Below, piece by piece: positions 8,109 through 15,739 of a DNA stretch of 64,000 nt (its first letter is position 1; each line of letters begins with the position of its first letter). This stretch comes from an uncultured Anaerolineae bacterium (GTDB lineage Bacteria > Chloroflexota > Anaerolineae > JACIWP01). The translations under genes and the position numbers were made by a program. The stretch lies in assembly GCA_938049385.1 (NCBI GenBank), contig CALIBQ010000010.1, forward strand, positions 22,154 through 86,153. Reading direction: 5' to 3'. The notes under the pieces were generated by a model, which saw only the letters and a list, made by a program, of their open reading frames with translations, searched no databases and was not told where the DNA came from.

Positions 8109-11100
8109 CTATGGCACCATGTACGTGATTGTAAGCCGGGGCCGTGCGCTCACGTTCGCCCAATCCGACGAGAAGAGGTCATAGCGCACGCCGGCACTGC
8201 CCACTCCCTTCAACAACATACCGTAATTGCCCTCCGGCCAGCGCACCCAGTCCTGCACCAGCGGGGTAATATCCCATTCCACCCAGGTCTGCACGGCGTT
8301 AAGGGTGGCGCGGGCCGCATAGTCCGCCGCGACATCCACGCCGGCGGCCTTGGCGCCCGGCTCCGCCCACGGCACACCGTTCATCGCCTGGTTCCAATTC
8401 ACCTCGGCTTCCCTCCACGGGCGGAGCAGGCGGTGCACCTGCACATCCATGCTGTAGCTGTTACTGCGGGTATCCACGAACATGCCCAGCACCGCCCGTT
8501 TGACCACCGCGTTCTCCGGTATGCCGCTCAAGTCGAAGCGCAGGATGCCCTCCACCCACTCGCCCGAGCGGATGTAAATGCGGGTCAGACTGCCGTACAG
8601 CAATGTCGGATCCCAGCCACTCATGGTGCTGTCCGCGACACCAGTATAGCCGTTCAGGCCGCGCTGGAGCACTACCGTGACTTCCTGTCCGCCGGCGGAC
8701 GGCGGGGTGGCTGTCGCCGTCGGCGTGGGGGTCGCGGTCGCTGTGGGAGCGGCCGATGTGGGTGTGGCGGTGGCTGTCGCGGTGGGCGTCGGCGTCATGG
8801 TGGGCGTCGGCGGGACGGGCGTCCAGGTGCAGGTCGGCGTGGGCGTGGCCGGCACCGGCGTCGGGGTGCTGGTGGGTGCCGCCGGCGCGCCGGCTGTGTA
8901 GCGGATGGTCAGGCGCGGCCGTAACGTCACATTCCCCGACTCTGAGGAGAGGATGTTGTACTGCACGCCGGCCAGGTCAAAGCTCTTCACGAGGACGCCG
9001 AAGTTGCTCGTCGGCGCCGCCAGCCAGTCCCGCACGGCAGAGGTGATGTCGAACTCCACCCAGGCCGAGATGGCGCTGACCGTCTGCCGGCTCAGCGGCT
9101 GGCCGTCCAGGTCCGTGCCGACCGCCTTGGCGCCCGCTGTTCCCCAGGGTGTGCCGACGCGCGCCAGGTTCCAGGTGGCTTCCTTTTCCGCCCAGGCTCG
9201 GCGCAGGCGGTAGACCTCCATGGTGATAGCATTGCTGTTGCTCCGGCCGCTGACGTACAGGCCCAGCGTCGCCTGCTGAACGGCGGCGCCGGCCGGCAGG
9301 CCGCTCAAATCAAAGCGCAGGAGCGCCGACATCCATTCCCCGGAACGCACGAGGAGCTGGATGTTCGTGCCGTAATTGGTGTCCACCGACCACCCGTTGA
9401 TGAAGGTGTCATCCACGCCGGCATAGCCGCCGACCCCTTCCTGCAGGACGATGGTCTGCACGTCGCCGGCCGGCGGAAGGGGCACCGGGGTAAAGGTACT
9501 CGTCGCCGTCGGCGTCGGGGTAGGTGTGGATGGCGCCGGCGTATTCGTCCGGGTCGGCGTAGCGGTTGGCGTGAAAGTGCGCGTTGGTGTCGCGGTGGGC
9601 GCCGGCGTGTTCGTGCGCGTCGGGGTGGCGGTCGGCCCTGCCGGCGCCGGCACCCAATAGGTCACGATGAGGCGCGGATGCTGAGATGCCAGTTCCTGGT
9701 GATCGGAAGAGACGAAATCGTACTGGGTATAGGTCTCGCCGGTGGCATAGAGCATGACGCCGTAGTTCTGGGATGGCGTCCTGACCCAATCCTGCACCAT
9801 GCCGGTGACGTCGAAGCTGTACCAAGTATTGAGCACCTCCACCGCCTTGCGGTCGCTGTAGGTGCTGGCGCGGTCATTGGGACCGCTGGCGCCGGCCGCC
9901 TGCCACGGCTGGCCGCTGGCGGCGTTCTGCCAAGTGGCCTGCGACACATTCCACGGCCTGAGCATCTTGTAGGTCTGCACCCAGATATAGCTCGGGTTGC
10001 TCCGCTGATAGGTATACACCTCCAGACGAGCGTTTGTCACCACCGCGTTGGTCGGGATGTCGCTGATGTTGAAGTACAGCAGGGAGGCCATGACGTTGTC
10101 TTCTTTGGCCGTGCGCACCGCCAGGTTGGCATCGCGCCCGAAGTTCGTGGTGGGGCTGTTGGCACTGATATAGGTATCCAGGGCGCTGTGCTGGTACTGG
10201 CGGGTGATGGGAGTACTGCCGACCGTGGGCGTAGGCGTGATGGTCGGCGTCGGTGTGGAGGTGGGCACCGGCGTGGGCGTCGGGCCGGCGGCCAGCCGGT
10301 ACACGATCGTCAGCTTCGGCCGCAGAGCCACCGTCGGATAATTGGAGGACACGAAGTCGTACTGCACCGAGCGGTTGATGTAGCCCTTGATGGTCAGGCC
10401 GTAGTTCAGGTTCGGCTGGGCCACCCAGTCCCGCACGGCGCGGGTGATGTCGAAATCGTACCAAGCGCCGGTGCGGGTCAGTATCTTCTGATCCAGCGGT
10501 GTGGGATCGCGGTCGGTAGTGGTATCGTTGGCGCCGCCGGCGCCCCACGGATGGCCGGCGGAGGCCAACTGCCAGGTCGCCTCCTGCTCCACCCACGGCC
10601 GGCGCATGCGGTAGACGCTGGCCACAATATCATCCGCGATATTGCGGTAGGTGGTGTACAGGCTCAGGGTCGCCGATTCCACCTGGGCGTTGCGCGGGAT
10701 ACTGCTCAGGTCGAAGCGGATGAGCGACGCCACAATCTCGTTGTAGCTGTAATGGATGGGTAGGGTGATCTTGGTGGCGAAGTTGCTGGTCGGATACCAG
10801 AAGTTGATGCAGGTGTCCTGCACGCCGGCGTAGCCGTTGACGCCCGGCTGGAGGGTCACGGTGATAGGTGTTCCGATAGGCGCCGGCGTCGCTGTCGGTG
10901 TGGCCGGCGCGGAGGTGGGTGTGCGCGTGGGCGTCTGCGTCGGTGTAGCAGTAGCCGGCGGGTTGGTCGGCGTGCGCGTGGGCGTCGGGGTAGCCGGCGC
11001 GTTTGTAGGGGTCGCAGTGGCGGTCGGCGCCGTCCCGTCCAGCCGGTAGCGGATCACCAGCTTCGGCCGCAGGGAGGCATCGCTGTACTCGCCCGAGGCC

Positions 11101-13334
11101 AAGCGGTATTCCACGCCGGCGCCCCCTTTGGCGCCCTTCAACACCAATCCGTAATTGGCCGCCGGATTGGCCGCCCATTCGCGCACCATGGCAGTGATAT
11201 CGAAGCTCATCCAGACGCCGGTGCTGGCGAAGAGCTGATGGTCCGCCGGCGTCCCATCGCGGTCCATCGTGGTGTCGTTGGCGCCGGGCGCGCCCCAAGG
11301 TTGATTGGTGCGCGCCTGCTTCCATGTCGCCTGGCCGGCCAGCCACTCGCGGCGCATCTTGTAGGCAGACACGTCCACCGTGTAAGAATTGGAGCGCCCC
11401 TCGATGTACACCTGCAGGGTCGCGCCGGTGATGTAGGCATTGGCCGGCAGTGTGCTAAGGTCAAATTTCAGCAAGGAGGCCATCCAGTCATCGGAGCGCA
11501 CGATCAGGCGCGTATCGCTCCCATAGTTGCTGTCCACCGACCAGCCGTTGATCCAGGTATCCACGGCGCCAGTATAGCCGTTCAGCCCGCGCTGGAGCAC
11601 CAAGGTGAAATCACTGCCGGCCGGGGTCGGGGTAGGCGTGGCCGGCGTGTTGGTCGGCGTGCGCGTGGGCGTCGGGGTAGCGGTGGCGCCGGCCGGCGCC
11701 GTGGGAGTGGGCGTCGGGTTCGGTGCGCCGCCGGCGCGTATCACCTGCACGAAGTGGATATATTCGTCCCCATCTCCGCGGCAGTCAATGCGGAAATCGG
11801 AGCCGCCGGCCTGGCTGTTGGCGAAGCGCGCATCCGTCAGCAGGAACTCGCGCGTCAGCCAGCGGCCGGTATTGGTCTTCTGCACCACGCCGGCGCTCTT
11901 ATAGGCGCTGGAGACCGAGTCGTACTGCAGTTCCCAGGTATCGGTCCCCTGGTCGTAGTATGTCACCCGCACGGTGGCGGTGTTCGTGCCGCCGTATAGA
12001 TAGCCGTCGTCAATCTTGAAGTACATGTAGCGGTTGCCGGTGCCCTGGTCGGTGCGGCGGGTATAGCGGCCGTATTTATAACTGCTGACGTTCCACGCCG
12101 GCACCGTCCGGCCGCCGGCGACCGCATCGTCCTGGATCAGCCAGAAATCGAAGTTGCCGCGCTGGGGCATCCAGGTCTGTTCGGTTTCCCGCAGGGCCAC
12201 CCACACGCTGGGGGTATTGGCCAGCGTCACACCGGTGTGCTGGTTCACAAAGCGCAGGAAGTCCAGGTCCCCGGTCTCGGTGATCAGGTTGGCCTGCAGG
12301 TTGAAATAATCGGGGTGCTTGTTGAGGCCGCCGATCAGGCCCCAATATTCCAATGTGTCGTTAGTCAGGTAGACGGTGCGGTACGTCTCCCAGGCGGTGG
12401 GCACCTCGCGCCAGTGGGCGAAGAAGGGGTCCCACTGGCCGCATCCGACGGAGGAGGCCGGCGGCACGATGACCGCTGGGTCATCGTCCACGCGCAGGCC
12501 GTTGTGCTTGATGCCCACCCCCACCTGGGCCGCATAGTCAGTGGTCCACTTCCGCTCGCACGCATGCTTAAAGGTCGGGGCAAACTGCAGGAGCACGGCC
12601 TTGTTCCGAAAGGCGCGGGCGTACATGTCGGTGATGAGCTTGACGGTTCCGACCCAGACGCCGGAGGGGTCTGCGCCGGGGAAATCCTGACTCATGGCGG
12701 CTTCCACACAGGCATCATGCTCGTCTATCGAAGGCTGGTTCTCGCCGTAGATGCCCGTGCCGATCTGAATCCACTCGACGCGCGGGTCATTGTCATAGCG
12801 TGCCGCCAGCGCCTGGACGAAGTGCTCCAGTTTGGCGAGAAAGACGGAATCCCAGTATTTGGGGATGCGCCAGCCGTTGCAGGTGATAGTCTGGGCGCCG
12901 GCATTGAAGACCCAGTCCGGCACCGTCTCTCCACCCCATTCCATCAGATGCACCCCCAGGGCGACGGCCTTGCCCTCGCTGTAAACGGTCTGCACCCAGT
13001 TGTCCACCAGCGACCAGTTGAAATAACCCTCGGCCGGCTCGATCTGCTCCCAGGTGAAGTGCAGATGTCCGCCGACAATGATGCCGGGGTACTGGTTGGG
13101 GTTCATGTGGTGGAAGTCGGTGAGGATATAGATGCCCGGCCGGCGCACGCTGGCCTTGCCGGCGGCCGCCGGCGACACGCTTACCGCCGGCTGATCCACC
13201 GCCAGCTTGACCCCGTCGGGCTGTCCCGCCGGCCCCTGCGCCAGGGCCGGCACGGCCGCCAGCGCCCATAGCGCGAGCAGTGCCAGCAGTAGGCCGGCGA
13301 TCCAGATACCCTTCCAAGGATGCGAATACCTCAT
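8109..13334 (-). CDS. Large secreted protein: TIM-barrel-like domain plus five DNRLRE domains
   Basis: 1741 residues. The first 33 or so residues are a signal peptide ending in ALAQG. Residues about 45-420 resemble a beta-galactosidase-like barrel (a strand with WSLVDNWVQTVYSEGKAVALGVHLMEWGG, then RVEWIQIGTGIYGENQPS with a candidate catalytic Glu); about 420-530 look like a beta-sandwich. Five repeats of about 190 residues follow (near 573-765, 818-1015, 1040-1226, 1290-1478, 1547-1741). Each has the L..GLNGYTGV.DT, RFDLS.IP..A, W..A..G.PW..PGA and WV.FDIT..V.DW pattern of DNRLRE/CBM96-like domains. Thr-Pro linkers separate them. It is probably an extracellular polysaccharide-binding or degrading protein. 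The ribosome site GAGGTGAG lies a few bases before the start. Confidence 0.85.
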   Translation of the reverse strand: MRYSHPWKGIWIAGLLLALLALWALAAVPALAQGPAGQPDGVKLAVDQPAVSVSPAAAGKASVRRPGIYILTDFHHMNPNQYPGIIVGGHLHFTWEQIEPAEGYFNWSLVDNWVQTVYSEGKAVALGVHLMEWGGETVPDWVFNAGAQTITCNGWRIPKYWDSVFLAKLEHFVQALAARYDNDPRVEWIQIGTGIYGENQPSIDEHDACVEAAMSQDFPGADPSGVWVGTVKLITDMYARAFRNKAVLLQFAPTFKHACERKWTTDYAAQVGVGIKHNGLRVDDDPAVIVPPASSVGCGQWDPFFAHWREVPTAWETYRTVYLTNDTLEYWGLIGGLNKHPDYFNLQANLITETGDLDFLRFVNQHTGVTLANTPSVWVALRETEQTWMPQRGNFDFWLIQDDAVAGGRTVPAWNVSSYKYGRYTRRTDQGTGNRYMYFKIDDGYLYGGTNTATVRVTYYDQGTDTWELQYDSVSSAYKSAGVVQKTNTGRWLTREFLLTDARFANSQAGGSDFRIDCRGDGDEYIHFVQVIRAGGAPNPTPTPTAPAGATATPTPTRTPTNTPATPTPTPAGSDFTLVLQRGLNGYTGAVDTWINGWSVDSNYGSDTRLIVRSDDWMASLLKFDLSTLPANAYITGATLQVYIEGRSNSYTVDVSAYKMRREWLAGQATWKQARTNQPWGAPGANDTTMDRDGTPADHQLFASTGVWMSFDITAMVREWAANPAANYGLVLKGAKGGAGVEYRLASGEYSDASLRPKLVIRYRLDGTAPTATATPTNAPATPTPTRTPTNPPATATPTQTPTRTPTSAPATPTATPAPIGTPITVTLQPGVNGYAGVQDTCINFWYPTSNFATKITLPIHYSYNEIVASLIRFDLSSIPRNAQVESATLSLYTTYRNIADDIVASVYRMRRPWVEQEATWQLASAGHPWGAGGANDTTTDRDPTPLDQKILTRTGAWYDFDITRAVRDWVAQPNLNYGLTIKGYINRSVQYDFVSSNYPTVALRPKLTIVYRLAAGPTPTPVPTSTPTPTITPTPTVGSTPITRQYQHSALDTYISANSPTTNFGRDANLAVRTAKEDNVMASLLYFNISDIPTNAVVTNARLEVYTYQRSNPSYIWVQTYKMLRPWNVSQATWQNAASGQPWQAAGASGPNDRASTYSDRKAVEVLNTWYSFDVTGMVQDWVRTPSQNYGVMLYATGETYTQYDFVSSDHQELASQHPRLIVTYWVPAPAGPTATPTRTNTPAPTATPTRTFTPTATPTRTNTPAPSTPTPTPTATSTFTPVPLPPAGDVQTIVLQEGVGGYAGVDDTFINGWSVDTNYGTNIQLLVRSGEWMSALLRFDLSGLPAGAAVQQATLGLYVSGRSNSNAITMEVYRLRRAWAEKEATWNLARVGTPWGTAGAKAVGTDLDGQPLSRQTVSAISAWVEFDITSAVRDWLAAPTSNFGVLVKSFDLAGVQYNILSSESGNVTLRPRLTIRYTAGAPAAPTSTPTPVPATPTPTCTWTPVPPTPTMTPTPTATATATPTSAAPTATATPTPTATATPPSAGGQEVTVVLQRGLNGYTGVADSTMSGWDPTLLYGSLTRIYIRSGEWVEGILRFDLSGIPENAVVKRAVLGMFVDTRSNSYSMDVQVHRLLRPWREAEVNWNQAMNGVPWAEPGAKAAGVDVAADYAARATLNAVQTWVEWDITPLVQDWVRWPEGNYGMLLKGVGSAGVRYDLFSSDWANVSARPRLTITYMVP

Positions 13335-13529
13335 GTTCTCACCTCACCCCAGAATAATATACCACCTGCTTCCCATCCCCGTCCATGCCGCACCCGCCGC
13401 ACGCGAACGATATCGTCCTGTTACATGGATATCACTCACTACCTCATTATCAGGCTAGCAGAGCCTCTGCATCTGGTCAATAGTACCTTCAGACCACGGC
13501 GGCAGTTGAGGGGCCAAATGTCACATTTT

Positions 13530-13556
13530 TTCACAAAATTCTTGACAATTTCACAA
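13530..13556 (+). promoter_or_regulatory. Candidate Rex half-sites
   Basis: Two TTCACAA heptamers begin exactly 20 bp apart (13530 and 13550), the second lying between the -35 and -10 of the rex promoter. TTCACAA is the right half of the established Rex operator TTGTGAA-N4-TTCACAA. The left halves are poorly matched here, so autoregulation is only suggested. Confidence 0.4.
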
Positions 13557-13570
13557 ATTGCGGTTATTAT
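13542..13570 (+). promoter_or_regulatory. rex promoter
   Basis: TTGACA at 13542-13547 and TATTAT at 13565-13570 are separated by 17 bases, a near-consensus sigma-70 type promoter about 70 bases ahead of the rex start. The rest of the 13335-13640 gap holds the poorly defined upstream region of the divergent secreted-protein gene. Confidence 0.8.
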
Positions 13571-13640
13571 GGCAATAGCATGTAATCATTTACACATTCT
13601 TGTGGGGCCAGGTCGGGTTCATATCAGGAGGACATGCGAG

Positions 13641-14273
13641 ATGATGCCGCCGAAGAACAAGATCGAAGTGCCCGATATCGTCGTCAGCCGGCTACCGCTC
13701 TACCTGCGCGCCCTGAATTTCTTAGCGGAAGAGGGGGTGGAGACCATCTCCTCCGCCGAGCTGGCCCAGCGGCTGGGCATCAGCTCGGCGCAGATCCGCA
13801 AGGACCTATCGTTCTTCGGGGAATTCGGCAAGCAGGGCACGGGTTACAATGTGGAATTCCTGCGGAAAAAGATCAAGGAAATCCTGAACCTGACCCGCAT
13901 TTGGGATGTAGCGCTGGTGGGCGCCGGCGACCTGGGGCATGCCCTGGTGCACTACGGCGGCTTTCTGGGCCAGGGCTTCCGCATCAGCCTGGTGTTCGAC
14001 AACAACCCACAGAAGATCGGCCAGGAGATCGCCGGCCTCATCATCCAGCCGGCCAGCCGCATGAAGGAACTTATCCGCCAGCACGGCATCCAGATCGCCA
14101 TCATCGCCGTGCCGGCCTCCGCCGCCCAGAAAGTAACCGATGAGCTGGTGGCCGCCGGCGTGCGCGCCATCCTGAACTATGCGCCCATCACCCTGAAAGT
14201 GCCCCCGGATGTGCATGTGCAGTACATTGACCCGGTCACCCGCCTCCAGCACATGACCTACTATCTGAAGTAA
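13641..14273 (+). CDS. rex: Redox-sensing transcriptional repressor Rex
   Basis: 210 residues, the usual family length. Residues 1-80 form a winged-helix DNA-binding domain (VPDIVVSRLPLYLRAL, SSAELAQRLGISSAQIRKDLSFFGEFGKQGTGY). The rest is a Rossmann domain with the GAGDLG dinucleotide-binding motif at 94-99. Rex binds DNA when NADH/NAD+ is low and releases it when NADH rises, controlling fermentative and respiratory genes. The ATG at 13641 is chosen because AGGAGG sits 9 bases upstream; the frame stays open further upstream but without family-like sequence. It has its own promoter and terminator, so it is probably monocistronic. Confidence 0.97.
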   Translation: MMPPKNKIEVPDIVVSRLPLYLRALNFLAEEGVETISSAELAQRLGISSAQIRKDLSFFGEFGKQGTGYNVEFLRKKIKEILNLTRIWDVALVGAGDLGHALVHYGGFLGQGFRISLVFDNNPQKIGQEIAGLIIQPASRMKELIRQHGIQIAIIAVPASAAQKVTDELVAAGVRAILNYAPITLKVPPDVHVQYIDPVTRLQHMTYYLK

Positions 14274-14277
14274 CGAA

Positions 14278-14310
14278 AACGGGCGCCTGAGGGAATCTCA
14301 AGCGCCCGTT
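14278..14310. terminator. Bidirectional terminator between rex and mreB
   Basis: A 9-bp stem AACGGGCGC/GCGCCCGTT (14278-14286 with 14302-14310), with an inner TGAG/CTCA pairing, begins 4 bases after the rex stop. It is followed on the plus strand by the T-rich stretch GCATTTGTCTTG. On the minus strand it lies past the mreB stop. Confidence 0.8.
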
Positions 14311-14329
14311 GCATTTGTCTTGCCCGATA

Positions 14330-15337
14330 TCACGCCGGCGCGGCCTGATACCGCCGCATGATGCTGTAACTGCTCAACGCCTTGCCGGCGCCGATGGCGG
14401 TGCAGGCAATGGCATTCTCCGCTACATAGCACGGGACACCGGTAACTTTCGTCAGCAGGCGGTCAATATTGCGCAGTAACGCCCCGCCGCCCGTCAGGAT
14501 CATACCGCGGTCGATGATGTCGGCCGCCAGCTCCGGCGGCGTCTTCTCCAGCACGCTCCGCACTACTCCCACAATCTGGCTGAGCGGCTCAGCGATGGCC
14601 TCCGTCACCTCGCCGGAAGTGATCGTGATGGTCTTGGGCAGGCCGGCGACCTGATCGCGACCCCGCACCTCCATCCGCAGTTCCTCTTCCAGCGGAAGGG
14701 CACTGCCAATGGCGATCTTGATCTCCTCAGCGGTCTGTTCGCCGATCAGCAGGTTGTACTTCTTGCGGATGTAGCTGATGATGGCCTCGTCAATTTTCAT
14801 CCCGCCGACCCGCACCGACGAGGCTACCACGATATCGTTCATGGAAATGACTGCCGCCTCGCTGGTACCGCCGCCGATATCCACCACCATATTGCCAGTG
14901 GGCGCGCTGATGGGCATATTGGCGCCCAAGGCCGCCGCCAGCGGTTCTGGGATGAGGTAGGCCTCTCGGCCGCCGGCCTGGATGGCGGCATCATGCACCG
15001 CACGGCTCTCCACGCTGGTAACTCCCACCGGCACACTAACCATGATGCGGGGGCGGAAGATGCGCAGGCGTCCGCAGATGCGCTGGATGAAATAGCGTAG
15101 CATGGCCTCCGTGACCTGGTAATCGGCGATAACGCCGTCCTTCACCGGTCGGGCCACCTCGATGCTCTCTGGCGCTCGGCCGAGCATGGCGCGCGCCTCT
15201 TCACCCACTGCCACAATCTTATTGTCATTGATGGAAATCGCTACGATGGAAGGTTCCTGGAGGACGATGCCCTTCCCTTTGACCCACACCAGCACATTGA
15301 CCGTGCCCAGGTCTATCCCGATATCGCGTCCGAACAT
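14330..15337 (-). CDS. mreB: Rod shape-determining actin-like protein MreB
   Basis: 335 residues. The N-terminus [30 protein letters not shown] is the phosphate-1 region of Mre[16 protein letters not shown] is the phosphate-2 loop and [18 protein letters not shown] the adenosine loop. MreB filaments guide peptidoglycan synthesis along the inner membrane face, so a rod or filamentous cell shape is likely. The frame is open for another 41 codons upstream, but the start at 15337 gives the standard N-terminus. It also lies downstream of the promoter at 15441-15468, whose predicted transcription start would exclude longer forms. No mreC/mreD are adjacent. Confidence 0.95.
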   Translation of the reverse strand: MFGRDIGIDLGTVNVLVWVKGKGIVLQEPSIVAISINDNKIVAVGEEARAMLGRAPESIEVARPVKDGVIADYQVTEAMLRYFIQRICGRLRIFRPRIMVSVPVGVTSVESRAVHDAAIQAGGREAYLIPEPLAAALGANMPISAPTGNMVVDIGGGTSEAAVISMNDIVVASSVRVGGMKIDEAIISYIRKKYNLLIGEQTAEEIKIAIGSALPLEEELRMEVRGRDQVAGLPKTITITSGEVTEAIAEPLSQIVGVVRSVLEKTPPELAADIIDRGMILTGGGALLRNIDRLLTKVTGVPCYVAENAIACTAIGAGKALSSYSIMRRYQAAPA

Positions 15338-15440
15338 AGGGGTGATTCCGCTCCTCGTTTCTGGAGTCCGAGTCCTGGCACTGCCAGGGGCTAATAACAA
15401 GATGGCCGGCATACCGCCGGCAGCATCCTGTGCCTCCGTC

Positions 15441-15468
15441 ATTATATGCGATTTCGGCAAAGTTTCAA
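15441..15468 (-). promoter_or_regulatory. mreB promoter
   Basis: On the minus strand, TTGAAA (15468-15463) and TATAAT (15446-15441) are separated by 16 bases. The -35 box is two bases from the -35 box of the divergent riboswitch-ATPase promoter. Confidence 0.7.
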
Positions 15469-15469
15469 A

Positions 15470-15497
15470 TTGACAAACTCACCGCCGCGCCTATAAT
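15470..15497 (+). promoter_or_regulatory. Promoter of the manganese-riboswitch/P-type ATPase transcript
   Basis: Perfect TTGACA (15470-15475) and TATAAT (15492-15497) with a 16-base spacer. The predicted transcript starts within a few bases of the riboswitch 5' edge. Confidence 0.85.
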
Positions 15498-15503
15498 GAT
15501 TTC

Positions 15504-15626
15504 TGCATGGGGAGTAGCCATCCTGCGCAAGCAGGTCGGGCAGTCGTCAAGACGGAGGTACCTCCCGGCTGTCTGGTAAAGCGGCGAGACCATTGCTCAG
15601 CGAGAGCGGTGGTCTCGTTTTTGTTT
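15504..15626 (+). promoter_or_regulatory. yybP-ykoY manganese riboswitch with intrinsic terminator
   Basis: The leader carries the conserved blocks of the yybP-ykoY (Mn2+) aptamer in order: GGGGAGTAGC at 15509-15518, GTCGTCA at 15543-15549, CCTCCCGGCTG at 15561-15571 and GCGAGACC at 15584-15591. The last block is also the 5' arm of a terminator: 15585-15598 pairs with 15604-15617 (14 bp including two G-T pairs, loop of 5) and is followed by TTTTTGTTT. Aptamer closure and terminator formation are therefore mutually exclusive. This predicts transcription read-through into the downstream ATPase when Mn2+ is bound, as reported for other members of the family. Confidence 0.9.
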
Positions 15627-15739
15627 GGCGACAAGTGCATGAAACCGCCGGCAGGTGTATAATAGCCGGCGAATGTCCGAGCACCACCCGCTCATCCTTA
15701 GACTCGTGCACATCATTCGCGGTGGGAGCAGGGAGAGCC

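Noticed and set aside
9451..9660. Long plus-strand frames rich in Val-Gly across the secreted-protein gene (also near 8677, 10837 and 11605)
   Set aside because: They are the complement of the Thr-Pro linkers of the real minus-strand gene.
10837..11049. Possible simple-sequence or CRISPR-like repeat block
   Set aside because: The repetition comes from Thr-Pro codons; there are no conserved repeats with unique spacers.
13320..13640. N-terminal extension of rex
   Set aside because: It would read through the promoter, and the AGGAGG site clearly sets the start at 13641.
15338..15460. Longer MreB N-terminus
   Set aside because: It contains non-conserved sequence, and the inferred transcription start lies within it.
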